Source: Cordia subcordata
Taxonomy: Eukaryota; Streptophyta; Magnoliopsida; Boraginales; Cordiaceae
NCBI GenBank assembly: GCA_028554755.1
Contig: JAPTOF010000004.1
Location: 4,411,001 to 4,475,000 of the forward strand
Reading direction: 5' to 3'
DNA length: 64,000 nt
Each line of letters starts with the position of its first letter. Within the stretch, counting starts at the first letter, position 1. Made by a program: the position numbers and the translations under genes. The notes beneath the pieces are model-generated. The model ran no database searches and was not told the origin of the DNA. It was given only the letters and a program-made list of their open reading frames with translations. This document shows positions 24,464 to 36,637 of this stretch, piece by piece.

Positions 24464-27265
24464 ATATAAAAAATATATATATTATTATTATATCTACACA
24501 ATAAATATATATATATAAATAAATAAAATGTATGTATAGATGTGTGTGTATAGATCTCTACTGTGTGTATCAGTAATGGTGAAGCATTGTGTGTGTGAGT
24601 GTGCGATCCGGAGGAAGGGGAGGCAAGCTAGACGATGTAGTATAGTTGGGGTTGGGGGGAAGGTGGGGTCCACCAGCGTAAGAAGTCTAAATTTGCTACA
24701 TAAGTTTTTCTGTGCGAAACGTGATTAGCTGAGCTTAAAATCTGCTTAGTGGAGGATTAATTATGGAATGTTAAGCCCATGTGCAGCTAAGATTTTTTGA
24801 AAATCTACGCGCTTCTTTTGATACACGCCCCCAATTATTATTGTTCGTTTTTTTCCCCCCTTTTCTTTTACCATTTTAGGTTTTCTCTTGCTTACAATTC
24901 ACAAGCATGAAGCATCATTGAGAAATAGTTATCATTCTTCATCCTCATAGGTCATATTCTACTCAGTTTATGCCAATGAGGATTAATTATGCAATAATAA
25001 TTTCATTAGGTTCTTTTTCTTGTTTTAGGAACGGTCAGAAGAACTTGTACAATAATTAATAAATATACGAACATTATAGCATGTAGTTTCGAGAACTTGA
25101 ATAATATGTGATTAGAAAATTTTTGCCATTAGAGTAGTTATTTTAGTACATCATCACAAAATAATTGAATTATTTTGAGTCATATTAATCAAGCAGAAAG
25201 GTGGAATATGATGGCGCCATAAATAAGAGATTTTATGACTTATTTATGGTGATTCATGGAGTAGGGTTTTTCATGCGTGTGGTTGCAAGATTGAACCAAC
25301 ATCATGCATGATAAAGAGATACATTTATAACAAGCCTTGTAGCCCAACGCTTGCATATATTGATATATTTTAGAGCTCATTTGGATTGGTGTTTTTCTTT
25401 AAAAAAAATATTTTTTATATTTTTAAAAAAATTAAAAATTAAAATTTTTGATATATGAAAAAAGTAGAATTTGAGCTTTTCTTTAAATTTTAATTTTTTT
25501 TAAGGCAAACTAAATACTAATTACAAAAGGAATATAGCTTTTTGAGACAAGATATTTTTTATGGAAAAAAAAAAATCAATCAAACCAAGTACTTGAGGTC
25601 ATTAGACGTTGTATTTATATACATAGAGAGATGATTAAAAATTATTTGCAAAGGAAGGAAATATTTTTAGTTGCCATTCAAGACAAGAAAAAAAGCTCGA
25701 AGCATATTGAACTAATCACAGAGAATACATCATACTTGCATAAAAAGAAGAAAAAGAAAAAACTAAAAGGTTTTACAAGAGTTGGCTTTCTCAAGTATGT
25801 CAACATATTCATAACTTTTTTCTTTATTGGAATTGCTTCCCCCCCCCCCCCCTTAATTTTCCTTTGTTTTTGCAGTTTCTATATGTTAGTTCCCTAAAAC
25901 TCCTAACACAAATGCTAGTAAATTGAGGTACATATGATTGTTTTTGAAGTGTGTAGCTCTCTAGATTTGTAAACTTTGATGATATTGTCTCTTTCCGGGA
26001 GGACACATAAGAAGGAAGAGTCGAACTAGGTCCCATAACGACTCTTTCATTTTAGACTAAAAAATGAATGCAATAGATTATGATTTTTCAATAGATTATG
26101 ATTGTTCTAATTTTAGGAAACTTTATTGCAATAACTGTCCGTATTTGTTAAAAATGACTCAATAATCTTTCTTATACGTGTGTACGATTCATTTCAATAA
26201 TGATGGAAAAGTTATCACTTGCTCCAATGTATGAAACTAGCTATTCAATTGGTTCGATGCACGAGCTCATATCAAAAAATTGCAAAAAGAAAAAAATGTC
26301 GTGTGTTGCATACACTTTTACTCTACTAATCATGTATAATCCACTGTAGCTATGCGAATGATTATACCGGATTTAATACTGTATAGAATTTTTTTGAAAG
26401 TTTTTTTTGTGGTCAAAGAATATTTTTGAAAATTGCAATATTAATCAATCAATCAATATACTATTCTTAAGAAATTCTAGGATTTGATTTATAATTAATT
26501 GAGATTTTAGATGAAGCTTTAAACTCCTTGTTTCTTTCTTTTTGTCACATAGATAATGGATCTCATGTACGATTTATTGAGTAGAGATTGATTGAATAAT
26601 TTACTAGAGGAATAAATGGAAACATAATAAAATTTTGAATTCGTTTTGAACCCTCATAACACAATAGAGATCTTTAAAATATAAGGAAAAGATGAGAAGT
26701 AAAGAACTAAGCTTGACACTTCTATTAGCTATTTTGTTTTCTTCTTTTCTCCAATTTGTTGGTTTGTGGCTCTTTTTTTTTTTTTTTGGTGGTTGTCTCC
26801 CATTTGAGCTTTATTCTCGTGAGTCTTGTTCTACAGTCTAAAGGTTTATAAGATATTTTTTATTTATTATGACATAGGAATGAGGCCCTTTAATCTTTTT
26901 GGGGGACTTTGAGTAAATGCAAAAAATGACTTTTTTTTTGTGTAACTTAATGTATATTCATATCTCAACTACAAGTTCTTAAATGGAGTTGTTTCATCTT
27001 TTACATGGAACATATTAATATAGTTGTTTTTTTTTTCTTTCTTTCTTTTTTATTTAATAATAATCCATATGTCACTAATGATTTGAATTAATTATTTGGG
27101 GCTAGTAAATTTGAGACCCGATTAATTATTACTTATGTTTAAATTCTAAAATATCAGTTTAACTAGTGACTCGGAGATTTTGACCTTGCACGGCTACAGA
27201 TTTGAAGGTATTAGTACTAGAATTAATGATTCCAAGAATAAGCCTCTTCATTCATTGACCTACTT
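24464..27265. other. Intergenic region upstream of CSLC, no gene recognised
   Basis: Begins with the CSLC 5' flank, which is rich in (TA)n and (GT)n. Further on are a MITE-like AT-rich block near 25371-25530 and a C14 run at 25839-25852. Open frames here (24540, 25631, 25824) are low complexity and have no recognisable domain. Confidence 0.5.
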
Positions 27266-27877
27266 ACATAGTGTTTAGACTCACTGGTAGTATAGAATTT
27301 ATTTCACTTATAAATGACATGAAATGAATTTCACAAGGATTTGCATTTTTAAATGAATCCTATCATTTGGATCTATAAAATAATTCTAAGTCAATTATTT
27401 TAATTGTAAATTCAAATTGCATTTGAAATACATGTCGAATTAGAATTAATATGCATATTTTACTTAAATAATCTTTTGTTATAATAATTTTTGTAATTAT
27501 AATTTTCATAGAACAAAGGGAATAAAAATAATTTTATAAAAAAATTACCAATAAAAAAAGATCTTCAGACATGTAATTGATGATTTATGAGATAATGGCA
27601 AACAATGAAGGTTGTAGTTTAGAATTAGTAATATGGTATTATCTAAATAATTATAGGGATATTTTTCTCTCTATAATTTTTTTTTTTTGAATTTGTCTTT
27701 TTGGGGATTGTAAATTTTGCTTGTTGAGTTAGAATTTGGTAAAGTTTTGAGTAAATCTAATAGTTGCAAATCTTAAATTTCCAAATATAAATTTCATATT
27801 TTAAGAAAGTACTACCAAAAACAAAAAAAAAAAATCTACAAATAAATTTCACAAAATTCATTTGTTCCAAACACACG
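27266..27877. mobile_element. hAT-like MITE, copy B
   Basis: Direct relative of the element at 66-515. The left end TAGTGTTTAGACTC and the reverse complement of the right end GTGTGTTTGGAACAAATG form an imperfect inverted repeat, followed on both sides by GAATTTATTTCA-like and GAATTTTGTGAAATTT-like blocks. Non-coding. Confidence 0.55.
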
Positions 27878-27959
27878 ATTAATTCATTGAGACACATTAT
27901 TATGCTATAAAACATATAAATTCGATATAAACTTGTCTAAAATGTATTCTTTTCCTCTA

Positions 27960-27975
27960 GGGGGGGGGGGGGGGG
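27960..27975. repeat. G16 homopolymer
   Basis: A run of 16 G in an AT-rich spacer, next to a purine-rich GAGGGAGAG stretch. Similar runs are C14 at 25839-25852 and G13 at 41825-41837. Length calls in such runs are error-prone. Confidence 0.9.
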
Positions 27976-28389
27976 AGGGAGAGCTCAAACACAATAGGTG
28001 GACAAATAATGTATCCAGGACTATTTTTTAGGCCAAACCGACATGGAGTTTGTAGGCGCGTGGTGGTTGGAGCGTCCGTGTATTATTAGGACAAAGAAAG
28101 ATGAATTTGTTCGCGAGTGGGATTTTAGGTAGGTATGGTCTCAGGAATATTTTCGTAGGCTGTAATAACTTCTAATTAAAAAGTTTTTCCTCGTTGTGTG
28201 CCCACACAGAGTTGGCTTTCTGTTATGCTGACCTCGGATTTTTTATTTTTTCGAACTAATTTTTAATATTTTTTGTAAAAATAACCTGTTTTTTTTTTAT
28301 GAATTTTAAAAAATAATCTAATCTCATTCTGAAAACGCGTCGGATGCGTTCCTAGAACGCGGCTGGTGTTTTTACCAGCCTTTAGTTAC

Positions 28390-28390
<1 letters not shown>

Positions 28391-28449
<59 letters not shown>
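28391..28449. repeat. (TTA)n microsatellite
   Basis: About 19 uninterrupted TTA/ATT units inside the Mutator-type element. The apparent poly-Ile frame covering it is an artefact of the repeat. Confidence 0.95.
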
Positions 28450-28775
28450 GTTTTGGATGGACCTAATTTTTTCATTATAAATTATGGGACGGTGTTATGC
28501 TTTTCCCTTATATATATATTTATGATTCGTGGATGTTTTTTTTATTTCAGCATTATAGACACTACATTATCAATTGGACATTATGCATTTAATTCTTTCT
28601 ATTCAAATGAACATTATGTTGTAATTGTAAACAAAATATTACAAAGTTACAACTAAGTATACAAAATAAGATTATAACTAAATAGGATTACTTATATCAC
28701 AATTAATATATATTATATAACAACATTCAATATTACAACTAATACACATTACATAATAACATTACAAAATTACAA

Positions 28776-28925
28776 CTACACGTTATGTATTTTGATTATT
28801 GGGGCAAGTTGGAGCAGTGTGGCCTTATTGACCGCATGCTGTATACCTTCATCATCCACCTTGGTTTTAACGATCCATCTCGTTTCGAATGCACCGGCCT
28901 CCAGCTTGAAATAATGTCCATAATA
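28776..28925 (-). pseudogene. Exon-like 49-codon frame inside the Mutator-type element
   Basis: On the - strand a pyrimidine-rich tract ends in TTTCAG at 28931-28926. It is followed by an open frame of 49 codons that ends at a TAG (28778-28776). Key parts read YYGHYFKLEAGAFETRW, KTKVDDEGIQHAV and KATLLQLAPIIK. Base composition is clearly richer in G+C than the surrounding DNA, and the peptide looks like a genuine protein terminus. I do not recognise the family. It could be a captured cellular exon (Pack-MULE style) or a terminal exon of the element's own lost protein. Confidence 0.4.
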
Positions 28926-29229
28926 CTGAAATAAAAGTATTCATGGATCATAAATAACTGCAAAAGGAAAAGCGTAATACCGTCTTATAAATACATAATG
29001 GAAAAAATAAGGTATGTTCAAAACAAAAATAATAATAAAGGCTGGCAAAAACACCAGCCGCGTTCTGGGAACACGACCGTGTTCCTGGAACGCCGATCTT
29101 GTTCTGGGAACTTGCCCGACGTGTTCCCACAATGAGATTGGATCATTTTTAAAAATTCACAAAAAAACAAGTTATTTTTGCAAAGAATATTAAAAATTGG
29201 ATCAAAAAAATAAAAAATCCTGCTAACCT

Positions 29230-31167
29230 AAGCTGTTCCGGAGCGTTGCTCTGCATAAAACCAAAAACAATTCAATGTTTCTTTGTCCTCTTCCAATCAA
29301 AATACTGGGCACGTACCTTGGTTCTTTCTTTTTCTAAATTATGATCTCCCACTCGTGCACCACGCTTATTTTATTTTCTTTTCTTTCTTTTTTTCTCTAC
29401 TCTGGCCACTTATTTTTGTTAAATAATCATCTCGTTTGAATTTTCTTTTTATCTTAATAAATAACGAAGAGACTTAAAACTCGAGATCACTTTAATAGTT
29501 GAACTCTAAATTGGATTAAATAATTATGTATTTAAAATTTTAAATTGTGAAAGAAGGGGACAATTGCCTTTATTTATTATGTTCAATGTAATTTGAGAGA
29601 CGAGACTATATAGTACTCGATAAAATGGAAAGAGGAGCGAAATTTATCTTTTAAATGATCTATATGTGTAAATCAAATAAGTTAATTTTTTTTGTTATCA
29701 GAATATAAATAATTGACACTGAGAAGCATCAGAGGACATCTTCTCTAATTTTTGGATACTTAAAAGCATCTTTCATACATTTTGAAGCGAAAACTGTTAT
29801 GTTTTGGCATATTTTTTAAAGGTAAAAGCCAATGTTACAAGTTAAGAAACTTCAAATTAGAGTTTGTCAAACAACGCCTAGCATCACTATTTTTAAATCT
29901 TGTACAGATTATCCTTCTCGAAAATATTCCTCTATATTTTTGAAAGCATAATGTTACTTCCAAAACAAATAAAAGTCAACATTGATCTCGAAACAACTAT
30001 TAACACAATAATTAAAATTAAGACTGAACATTCAACAATTCGGTTCAACAACACTTCTAACTAAATTCTACTTTAAAAATTTTATAACTCAATGGTTAAA
30101 AATTTTACTGTTAAAATCAACAGAAAGCCACATGTCTTTAACATATTGTACAATATTGTTGGAGAAAAGTATTTTTACGTTGCCCAGCTAAAAGTGCATG
30201 TTTATGCTACGGTTATCTTCCTGAAGGATTAGTCGTCAACCCATAAATATATAATTTTCGTGTACCACAACGGCCCATATGTGGCCCAAAATTATCCAGG
30301 TTATTAGCTTCACTAAGACCATGGGCCATGAGGCCCAAGATTTCTCCAAGACCACGGACCATGCTCAATAAGTTACGAAACTATGATTACAACTAATTAT
30401 TTAAAATTATCTATGGCTTGATGTTCAAAAGATTTAAATAAATTACAAATTTTGAGTTACCTCATGAACCTTTCTGGTTTTGTTAGGAGTAAAGATAGCA
30501 TTAATTGTACCCACATCTTCTTATAGAGGTGTATTCATAAAATAATTATTCATCAACAAAAAGTGCTTCTTACTCTTATCAAAATAAAATTAAAATATTT
30601 TATTAAGAATAAGATATAGTTATTTGCAATGGTTTGCGTTGTCTCATTGGAATGAAATAATTACCAGTCGTTTGTATATCTTTCCTATACCTAGCCCACG
30701 TAAAAACTTTTCTTATGTAAATCAAAGTTATGGTCTAACAACAATTCATCATCTCCAAATTAAAAGGATCGACTATGTATGTGAGACGCTAACACGTCAA
30801 GTTCAACACCGGCTTTTAGATGGATTAAGCTGCTTATGGAAATCCAGCAGTGTTTACAAGGCCTATAAGCTTCAGATAATGAGCTACAATAATCTACCCC
30901 ATCCTCTAAAATTCAATTAAGAAAGTGTCTTATGAAAATATTTGTAACATCAAAAACAAGTAATCATATTTCTTTGTCAAATATGACCAAACCTATTTTT
31001 AATGCCTCAGGATGATTTATGCGGTCATTTGTGATTTGTTTGTAAGGGGATGATATAAGTATTAATAACTTGATTTGACCATTTTGTTCTCGAACAAGAC
31101 GAGAAAGGACACATTTAGAGTTTTGCACCACGTGATCTGATCGTGTGTGATTAGTTATGCTTGATAT
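29230..31167. other. Intergenic region, no gene recognised
   Basis: AT-rich spacer. The 98-codon frame at 30624-30920 has no recognisable domain or splice context and is not called as a gene. MITE-like degenerate blocks occur around 29735-29885. Confidence 0.4.
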
Positions 31168-32150
31168 ACCAACGGGTGACATTTATAGGATAATTTTTAT
31201 TTTTAACCTTATTTTTTTAAATGGTTTCAAAATTAATCCAATTTTTAAAGAGTTTGCAAAAATAAACTTTTCGAACTTTTAAAATTCGAATTCGAACTTC
31301 GAAAATTCGAATTCGAACTTCAAAAGTTCGATTATATTTTTTGGCCCATGTTCAAACAACAAAAATAATTTTAAATAAAAAATACGATTTCGAACAAAAG
31401 AAATACAATTTCGAACTTTGAAAGTTCAATTTCGAACTTTCAAAGTTTGAAATTGGTGTTGGCATAATTAGATACCATAAAGAACTTTGTGCACAAGCAA
31501 ATTCGGATTTGTAAGGATACACCATGCTTGTTTAACGAGTAGAACAAGGTTAAAACATCGAATATCTTTACGTCCCAGGCTGCCACGAATTTTTGGATTC
31601 ACTAGGGCCTCCAACTTTTGAAACTTTGTAAACCATCTTTCGAACTTTGAAAGTTCGAAATCGCATTTCTTTTGTTTGATATTCGGTGTTTTAACCTTGC
31701 TCTACTAGTTAAACAAGCATGGTGTATCCTTACAAATCCAAATTTGCTTGTGCACAAAGTTCTTTATGGTATCTAATTATGCCAACGCCAATTTCGAACT
31801 TTCAAAGTTCGAAATTGTATTTCTTTTGTTTGAAATTGTATTTTTTATTCAAATTTGTTTTTTTTGTTTGAACATGGGCCAAAAAATATAATTGAACTTT
31901 TGAAGTTCGAATTCAAATTTTCGAAGTTCGAATTCGAATTTTGAAAGTTTGAAAAGTCTATTTTTATAAACCCTTTAAAATTTGGATTAATTTTGAAATC
32001 ATTTAAAAAAATAAGGTTAAAAATAAAAATTATCCACATTTATAGCTTTGAAAAAATCGATGGAATATCCATGACTACCCCTACAATACCAGCAGGTGAC
32101 AGTCGTAGCTCTGAAAAATTGGTGGAATATCTACGACTACCTGGCAGGGA
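31168..32150. repeat. 63-bp tandem repeat split by the foldback insertion
   Basis: With the element removed, 31168-31187 plus 32045-32087 make a 63-bp unit. It is similar to the next unit at 32088-32150: both run ACCA, GGTGAC, TAGCTnTGAAAAA, GGAATATC, then GACTACC. The foldback therefore inserted into the first of two diverged tandem units. Confidence 0.6.
31188..32035. mobile_element. Foldback (giant hairpin) element with perfect 9-bp target duplication
   Basis: Flanked on both sides by ACATTTATA (31179-31187 and 32036-32044). The two halves are near-perfect inverted copies of about 370 bp each: GGATAATTTTTATTTTTAACC at both ends, then TTCGAA-rich blocks, GGCCCATGTTC, and a 110-bp non-repetitive core (GGTATCTAATTATGCC, TTGTGCACAAG, GATACACCATGCTTG) mirrored in the right arm. 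Only a loop of roughly 100 bp near 31560-31660 is unique. Transcription would give a long hairpin RNA. The 9-bp duplication indicates Mutator-type mobilisation. Confidence 0.85.
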
Positions 32151-32648
32151 AATGGAAAAGTAGATTGATAGCACGTAGTTTTTTAAGAAAAATTTTCTTT
32201 TTTTACCATCATGTATCCCACACAATCCTTTATTTCTCGTAAAATTTAAACTTAAGACTTCACTTATAAGAGAAAAATCAATTACTTGAACTATTTTTCA
32301 ATCTCTAGATTGATTGCACGTTTATTTTTATTTATTTGAGTATTTATGAGTATCAAAAATAAAAAGTAACTCTTAACAACTTTTTATAAAAAATGCTTAC
32401 AAGCACGACCAAACAACCTCTAGATTAAGTTCGCAATTTCACATGGGGATGCGTGTAAAGAAAATTATCAGAGAGCGGAAAGGAGTAAAGCAATGAAGGG
32501 TGCGAGGTGTACAGTTTATCATATACAAAAGGACACATTAACGGTTGAAAGTATGGTCAATGTCACACTTCTTGGTGTTTAGATCAAATGATATCATCAC
32601 CTGGCCCCTTCACAGTCCGTATTTGCCACGGACACCAAATATCATTAA

Positions 32649-33511
32649 GGGTAAATTTCACAATAAATTCTTATTTTTTTTTAAAGTGGTCTTTATTATT
32701 TTAAAATATTTAAATTAATTCTTAATATTTTATAAATATAATCAGATTAGTCTTTATTATTTAAAATTTTTTATATTAGTCCCAATGTTTCACAAAGTTA
32801 GTTAAACTAGTCTCCATTATTTGAAAAGAATTCATACTAGTCCTTAGTGTTTTACAAACTTATTTAAGTTAGTCCCTATTTTAAAAAAAATAAATAAAAA
32901 AGATTGGAACTAATTTTATTTTCTTTTTTTTTATTCTTAATTGATTATGATACTTTGAACTTTTGTACTGTGAATTTCATTATGTAATAATTTTTAGACA
33001 ATAAAAGTTCTTAATTTTAATTAAAAAATTTCAATCAGATGTCTAATGTATCTTATAAAAGTTCACAATAAATCCAAATAAGCAAAGAATGCAATAACTA
33101 TCATTCAAAATGTTAAATTTCTACTGTTTTTTTTTCTTTTTGACCAGGAATTCTTGCTTTAAAAAATAGATAACCAGATTTCGTTTTATAGCGCAAAGGG
33201 TAAGATTGTCAATTATTTTTATGTTTGAGGTCATTTGGGATATTTTCGTCAAAACTAACGTCCATTCTAATTGTAGGGACTAATCTGACCCTAATAATTA
33301 AATATTGGAGACTTTTATGAATTATTTGAAACAATAAGGATTAAAATTAAAAAATATGTAAATATTAGGGACTTATTTAAATTTAACTCTAACTGCAGGG
33401 ATTAATTTGACTATAATAAATAAACATTGAGGACTTGTATGAATTATTTGTAATAATAGGAATTAAAATAGAAAAAAGTATTAACATTAAGGACTTCTTC
33501 GAATTTAACTC
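32649..33511 (+). mobile_element. Mutator-type non-autonomous element, family M, copy 1
   Basis: Flanked by TATCATTAA (32640-32648) and CATCATTAA (33512-33520), an 8/9 duplication. Starts GGGTAAATTTCACAATAA and ends TTCGAATTTAACTC; the ends are inverted relatives containing AATAAGTCCTTA. The interior has internal repeats of 'GGACTAATTTGA...GTAAATATT' type and no open frame of note. It is the inverted copy of 36638-37510. Confidence 0.8.
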
Positions 33512-33879
33512 CATCATTAACAGGTGAAAGGTATCAAAACCAAAATGGAGGCAGTTCTAATAGTGACTTCTTGGTTAAAAGGCAATGTAATAAACAGTTA
33601 TGCCCTGCAAAAATGAAAGAAACAATCGAATCCTTCATCTCTACAAAAAATTCTTTTTCGACAACCACTTGATTTTTCTAGTCATTTTCGACAGATATAA
33701 GAGAAGCGTTATCATTCCATCACCGGGACGAAATTCCGCGTTCGATGCTGACGTAGTACCATAAACCTGCCTTCTTATGTCGATAACATAATTATGATAA
33801 AATTGTTGTAATTTGAGTAGTTTACTATTATTGAATTTCTTGTAAAGTCAAATATTATGAGAAGTTTTGCATTAACATA

Positions 33880-34285
33880 GAGGGTGTTCGGCTTTGCTTA
33901 TAAGCATGTCAAACTTATTTATAAGCAAGGCAAATTTGCTTATAAGTAAAAAATAAATAAAAAATTACATGTTTTGTAAAATATAAGCAAGTAAGCATCA
34001 CCCCCTTATATTTATTTATTTTTTTATATACTATTTTTAAGTAAGGTGGTTTGACCAAATAAAATGACAATTCTATCATTTTGAAAAGAAAAACAACACA
34101 TCTTACTTTGATAAAAAGTCTACTTAATCATGTTAACAAGCACTACTACTTATGAGCGTGTATTTATCAAACATGTCAATAATTTTTAAGCACATTTTTT
34201 CTAATACTTTTCTGCTTACTTATCATTTGTTTGTAAACATCAATTGCTTATAAGCAATTTAAGAAAAACAAAGCCAAACACCCTC
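33880..34285. mobile_element. hAT-like MITE with GAGGGTGTT ends
   Basis: Left end GAGGGTGTTCGGCTTTGCTT and the reverse complement of the right end GAGGGTGTTTGGCTTTGTTT are strong inverted repeats. The interior repeats TTGCTTATAAGCA several times. The flanks TTAACATA (33872-33879) and TTGACACT (34286-34293) match at 5 of 8, compatible with an eroded 8-bp hAT duplication. Confidence 0.65.
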
Positions 34286-34293
34286 TTGACACT

Positions 34294-36164
34294 CTTAACA
34301 TTTTGGTTTGTTTTATGTTAATCCAGTATTTCTTTTTCTCAATTTGCTTGAACATAGTATTTTTTTTTTCTTTTTTTGGTTCTGAATGAAGATAGTCTTT
34401 CCCAGAAAATACTGCACAATAATATGCATATGATGCAGTCAAAGGTCAATTCAAAGGGAGGAAAATGTACGCCGTAAACTTACAAAATCTCGAAGTCACA
34501 ATCATCGTATATTTTTGACTTGCCACTTTGCATATAAAGCCAAACCATAGGCACTCATCACAGAAATCGATTACCAATACGAAATTTTGGAAATTAGAAA
34601 AAGAATTTTGGAATATCGGGTTAGAGCACGATAGATATTTTTTCTTTGGAGAAATACCGGACACCCAAAATTCTTTTATTTTTTATTATATATATATATA
34701 TGTATGTGTGTGTATATATAATATAATATAGTATAATATAATATTTTATTTGTGTTTTGTGAGTTGATTTATGTGATGGATATAGATTGATTATATTCTT
34801 TATTTTGTTAATGTCTTAACTCTTGACAACGATAATTCTTATATGTTCAGGCGTTTAGCATGAGCACAATATATTACTATGTCGATGTTGGCAATAAAAA
34901 ATAAAAAATATAAAAGGTTGACATAATGTCTAATGCCATAATATGTCTTGCAACATTATTTAGAAATATTGTTGGTTAGTTACTTCAATGGACAATCTTG
35001 ATGTGGGATATATTAAAAGAGGATTTGGATTCTAATGATGTAATTTTTTATCAAAAGATTAGATAAAAGACTTCAAAGGGAATTTAGTTTTAAACTTTCT
35101 ACATAAAAGAAAAAACTTCCATGATTTTCCAATCCCTAATTGTTTTTTTTCATTGCCCATTTTTTCAAACAGTGTTTGCTATTGGTAAATTGAGGTGAGA
35201 AACGAAATAAGACCTTTTTTTTTTCAAAAGTTATTTTGAAAAAAAAGATATTTATCAGGATAGAAATTTCTGAATGAACACCCCTATGCATGTAGTCCCA
35301 TTATCCTATGGCGCTTTCGTGCGTCAATGCGCACCCAAGTAGCACTAGGCATTGGCCCCTAGGAACTAGGAGTCTTCGAGGCCTAGCATGCGCTTTGAAT
35401 AAAAATAATTCTTCCATTCAGTTAATGCTTCTAAGATATGTTTTTCTCGCCAAAAAAAAAACAGAAAAAGAAAAAGAAATCAGGACTCAACTTTATCAAT
35501 CTTGGGTCATTTCTTTAATTGATTAACTGATTTTTGTAATGAAATCTTAATGATTCTTTACATTATATTATAATTGGGCTTTTCTCTACAAGCAACTTAC
35601 TAAAGCTGCACTTGTTCCGAGTTGCAGACTCGTGGTGGCCTATCTATTGTTCCAAGTTACACCACGGCCATCAAAGTTCGTCCAAAGGTCGTGGTGACCC
35701 ATTTTTTTTATCACTCTTTATATTGACAAATTAATTTTTGTGATAGAATTTTAATGATTCTTAACATTCTAAATCTCGTGTTAATGAGATGCCAACCAAA
35801 TAATGCCATGTCAATATACAAACATTTTGCGTGCATTTAATTTTAAAATAATGTCGGTTGTTAATGTTCATCCGTTTAGATCAACGGTTATAACTAAAAG
35901 ATCGTTACGAACGGAACCCAAATGACCAAAGTTTGGATGGCTTGTGATGAACTATTTATTCCTGTTAGTGATATTGAAAAGATGGCGAAGTGACTAAAGG
36001 AAACGAAGCAGGATTTCAAAAGGAAAAATTATTTTTCCTTGAAACAGCTTTAGAACACACAGAATACCTCATGCTATGAATGCAGACGTTGTTTGGCTTC
36101 TTTGGTATTATAATATTGCGGAATATGTTCCCTACTTGCTGCCTATGTAAGATTAGACTAATAG
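34294..36164. other. Intergenic region, no gene recognised
   Basis: Includes a (TA)n/(TG)n tract at 34687-34725 and a more G+C-rich patch at 35275-35400 and 35620-35700. Open frames (34248, 34446, 34528, 35308) show no domain and are not called. Confidence 0.4.
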
Positions 36165-36431
36165 TGTGTTTGAAATGATCTTATTTTAAGATGGTTATTT
36201 TATTAAAATTTAGAGATATCTTATAAGATTTAAGATATCTTATCATATGCACAATACATTTTATAGTTGTAAAAAAATAAGATAGGAAAAATTACTTATT
36301 TCTTATAAAATAAAAAGTATGGCTTTATTTTAAATTTTCATAGAATGCATGATAAGATTTTTTAAATCTTATAAGATGTACCCTCATTTTAATAGGATAA
36401 GTATCTTAAAATAAGACTATAACAAACAGAG
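36165..36431. mobile_element. MITE with TGTGTTTGAAATGATCTTATT ends
   Basis: The left end TGTGTTTGAAATGATCTTATT and the reverse complement of the right end (CTGTTTGTTATAGTCTTATT) match well, and both continue TTAAGAT. The 267-bp interior holds repeated CTTATAAGAT blocks. Terminal similarity links it to the element at 7616-8170. Confidence 0.65.
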
Positions 36432-36637
36432 CATAATGCTCGTAAGAAATGGGTTGCATCATAGTCTTTTGTTGGCTAATTTATAATATACTTCAGGCTT
36501 ATGATATTCAATGAATATTTGAGCATAAAAGAGACACTACACGTTACTGTAAGTAATAACCCTGGATCGAATCTCGTGAAGGATGGAGATTGGATTAGGG
36601 GTTTGGAGATTAAACAAGGGTTACATCTTAATCCAAA

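Larger units (their letters stand above)
28236..29220. mobile_element. Mutator-type non-autonomous element with 9-bp target duplication
   Basis: Flanked by TGCTGACCT (28226-28234) and TGCTAACCT (29221-29229), matching 8/9. The ends GGATTTTTTATTTTTT are inverted repeats extending about 170 bp inward and including the mirrored block CGCGGCTGGTGTTTTT. The right arm contains several imperfect GTTCC-GGAAC palindromes in tandem (29060-29125). A long (TTA)n microsatellite fills 28391-28449. Internally there is an exon-like frame on the - strand (separate entry). Confidence 0.75.

Noticed and set aside
24540..24728. Cys/Arg-containing frame just upstream of the CSLC start
   Set aside because: It covers (GT)n and purine-rich leader or promoter DNA on the opposite strand, with no domain and no splice support.
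28366..28656. Open frame with a long poly-isoleucine run
   Set aside because: It is the translation of the (TTA)n microsatellite and has no protein-like sequence outside it.
30624..30920. 98-codon frame in the CSLC-bHLH spacer
   Set aside because: Reasonable amino-acid composition, but no motif I recognise, no promoter or splice signals, and it lies in repeat-rich DNA.
35308..35526. 72-codon frame in a GC-richer patch
   Set aside because: The patch is short and turns into poly-A/Lys; no similarity is evident. Possibly an old element fragment.
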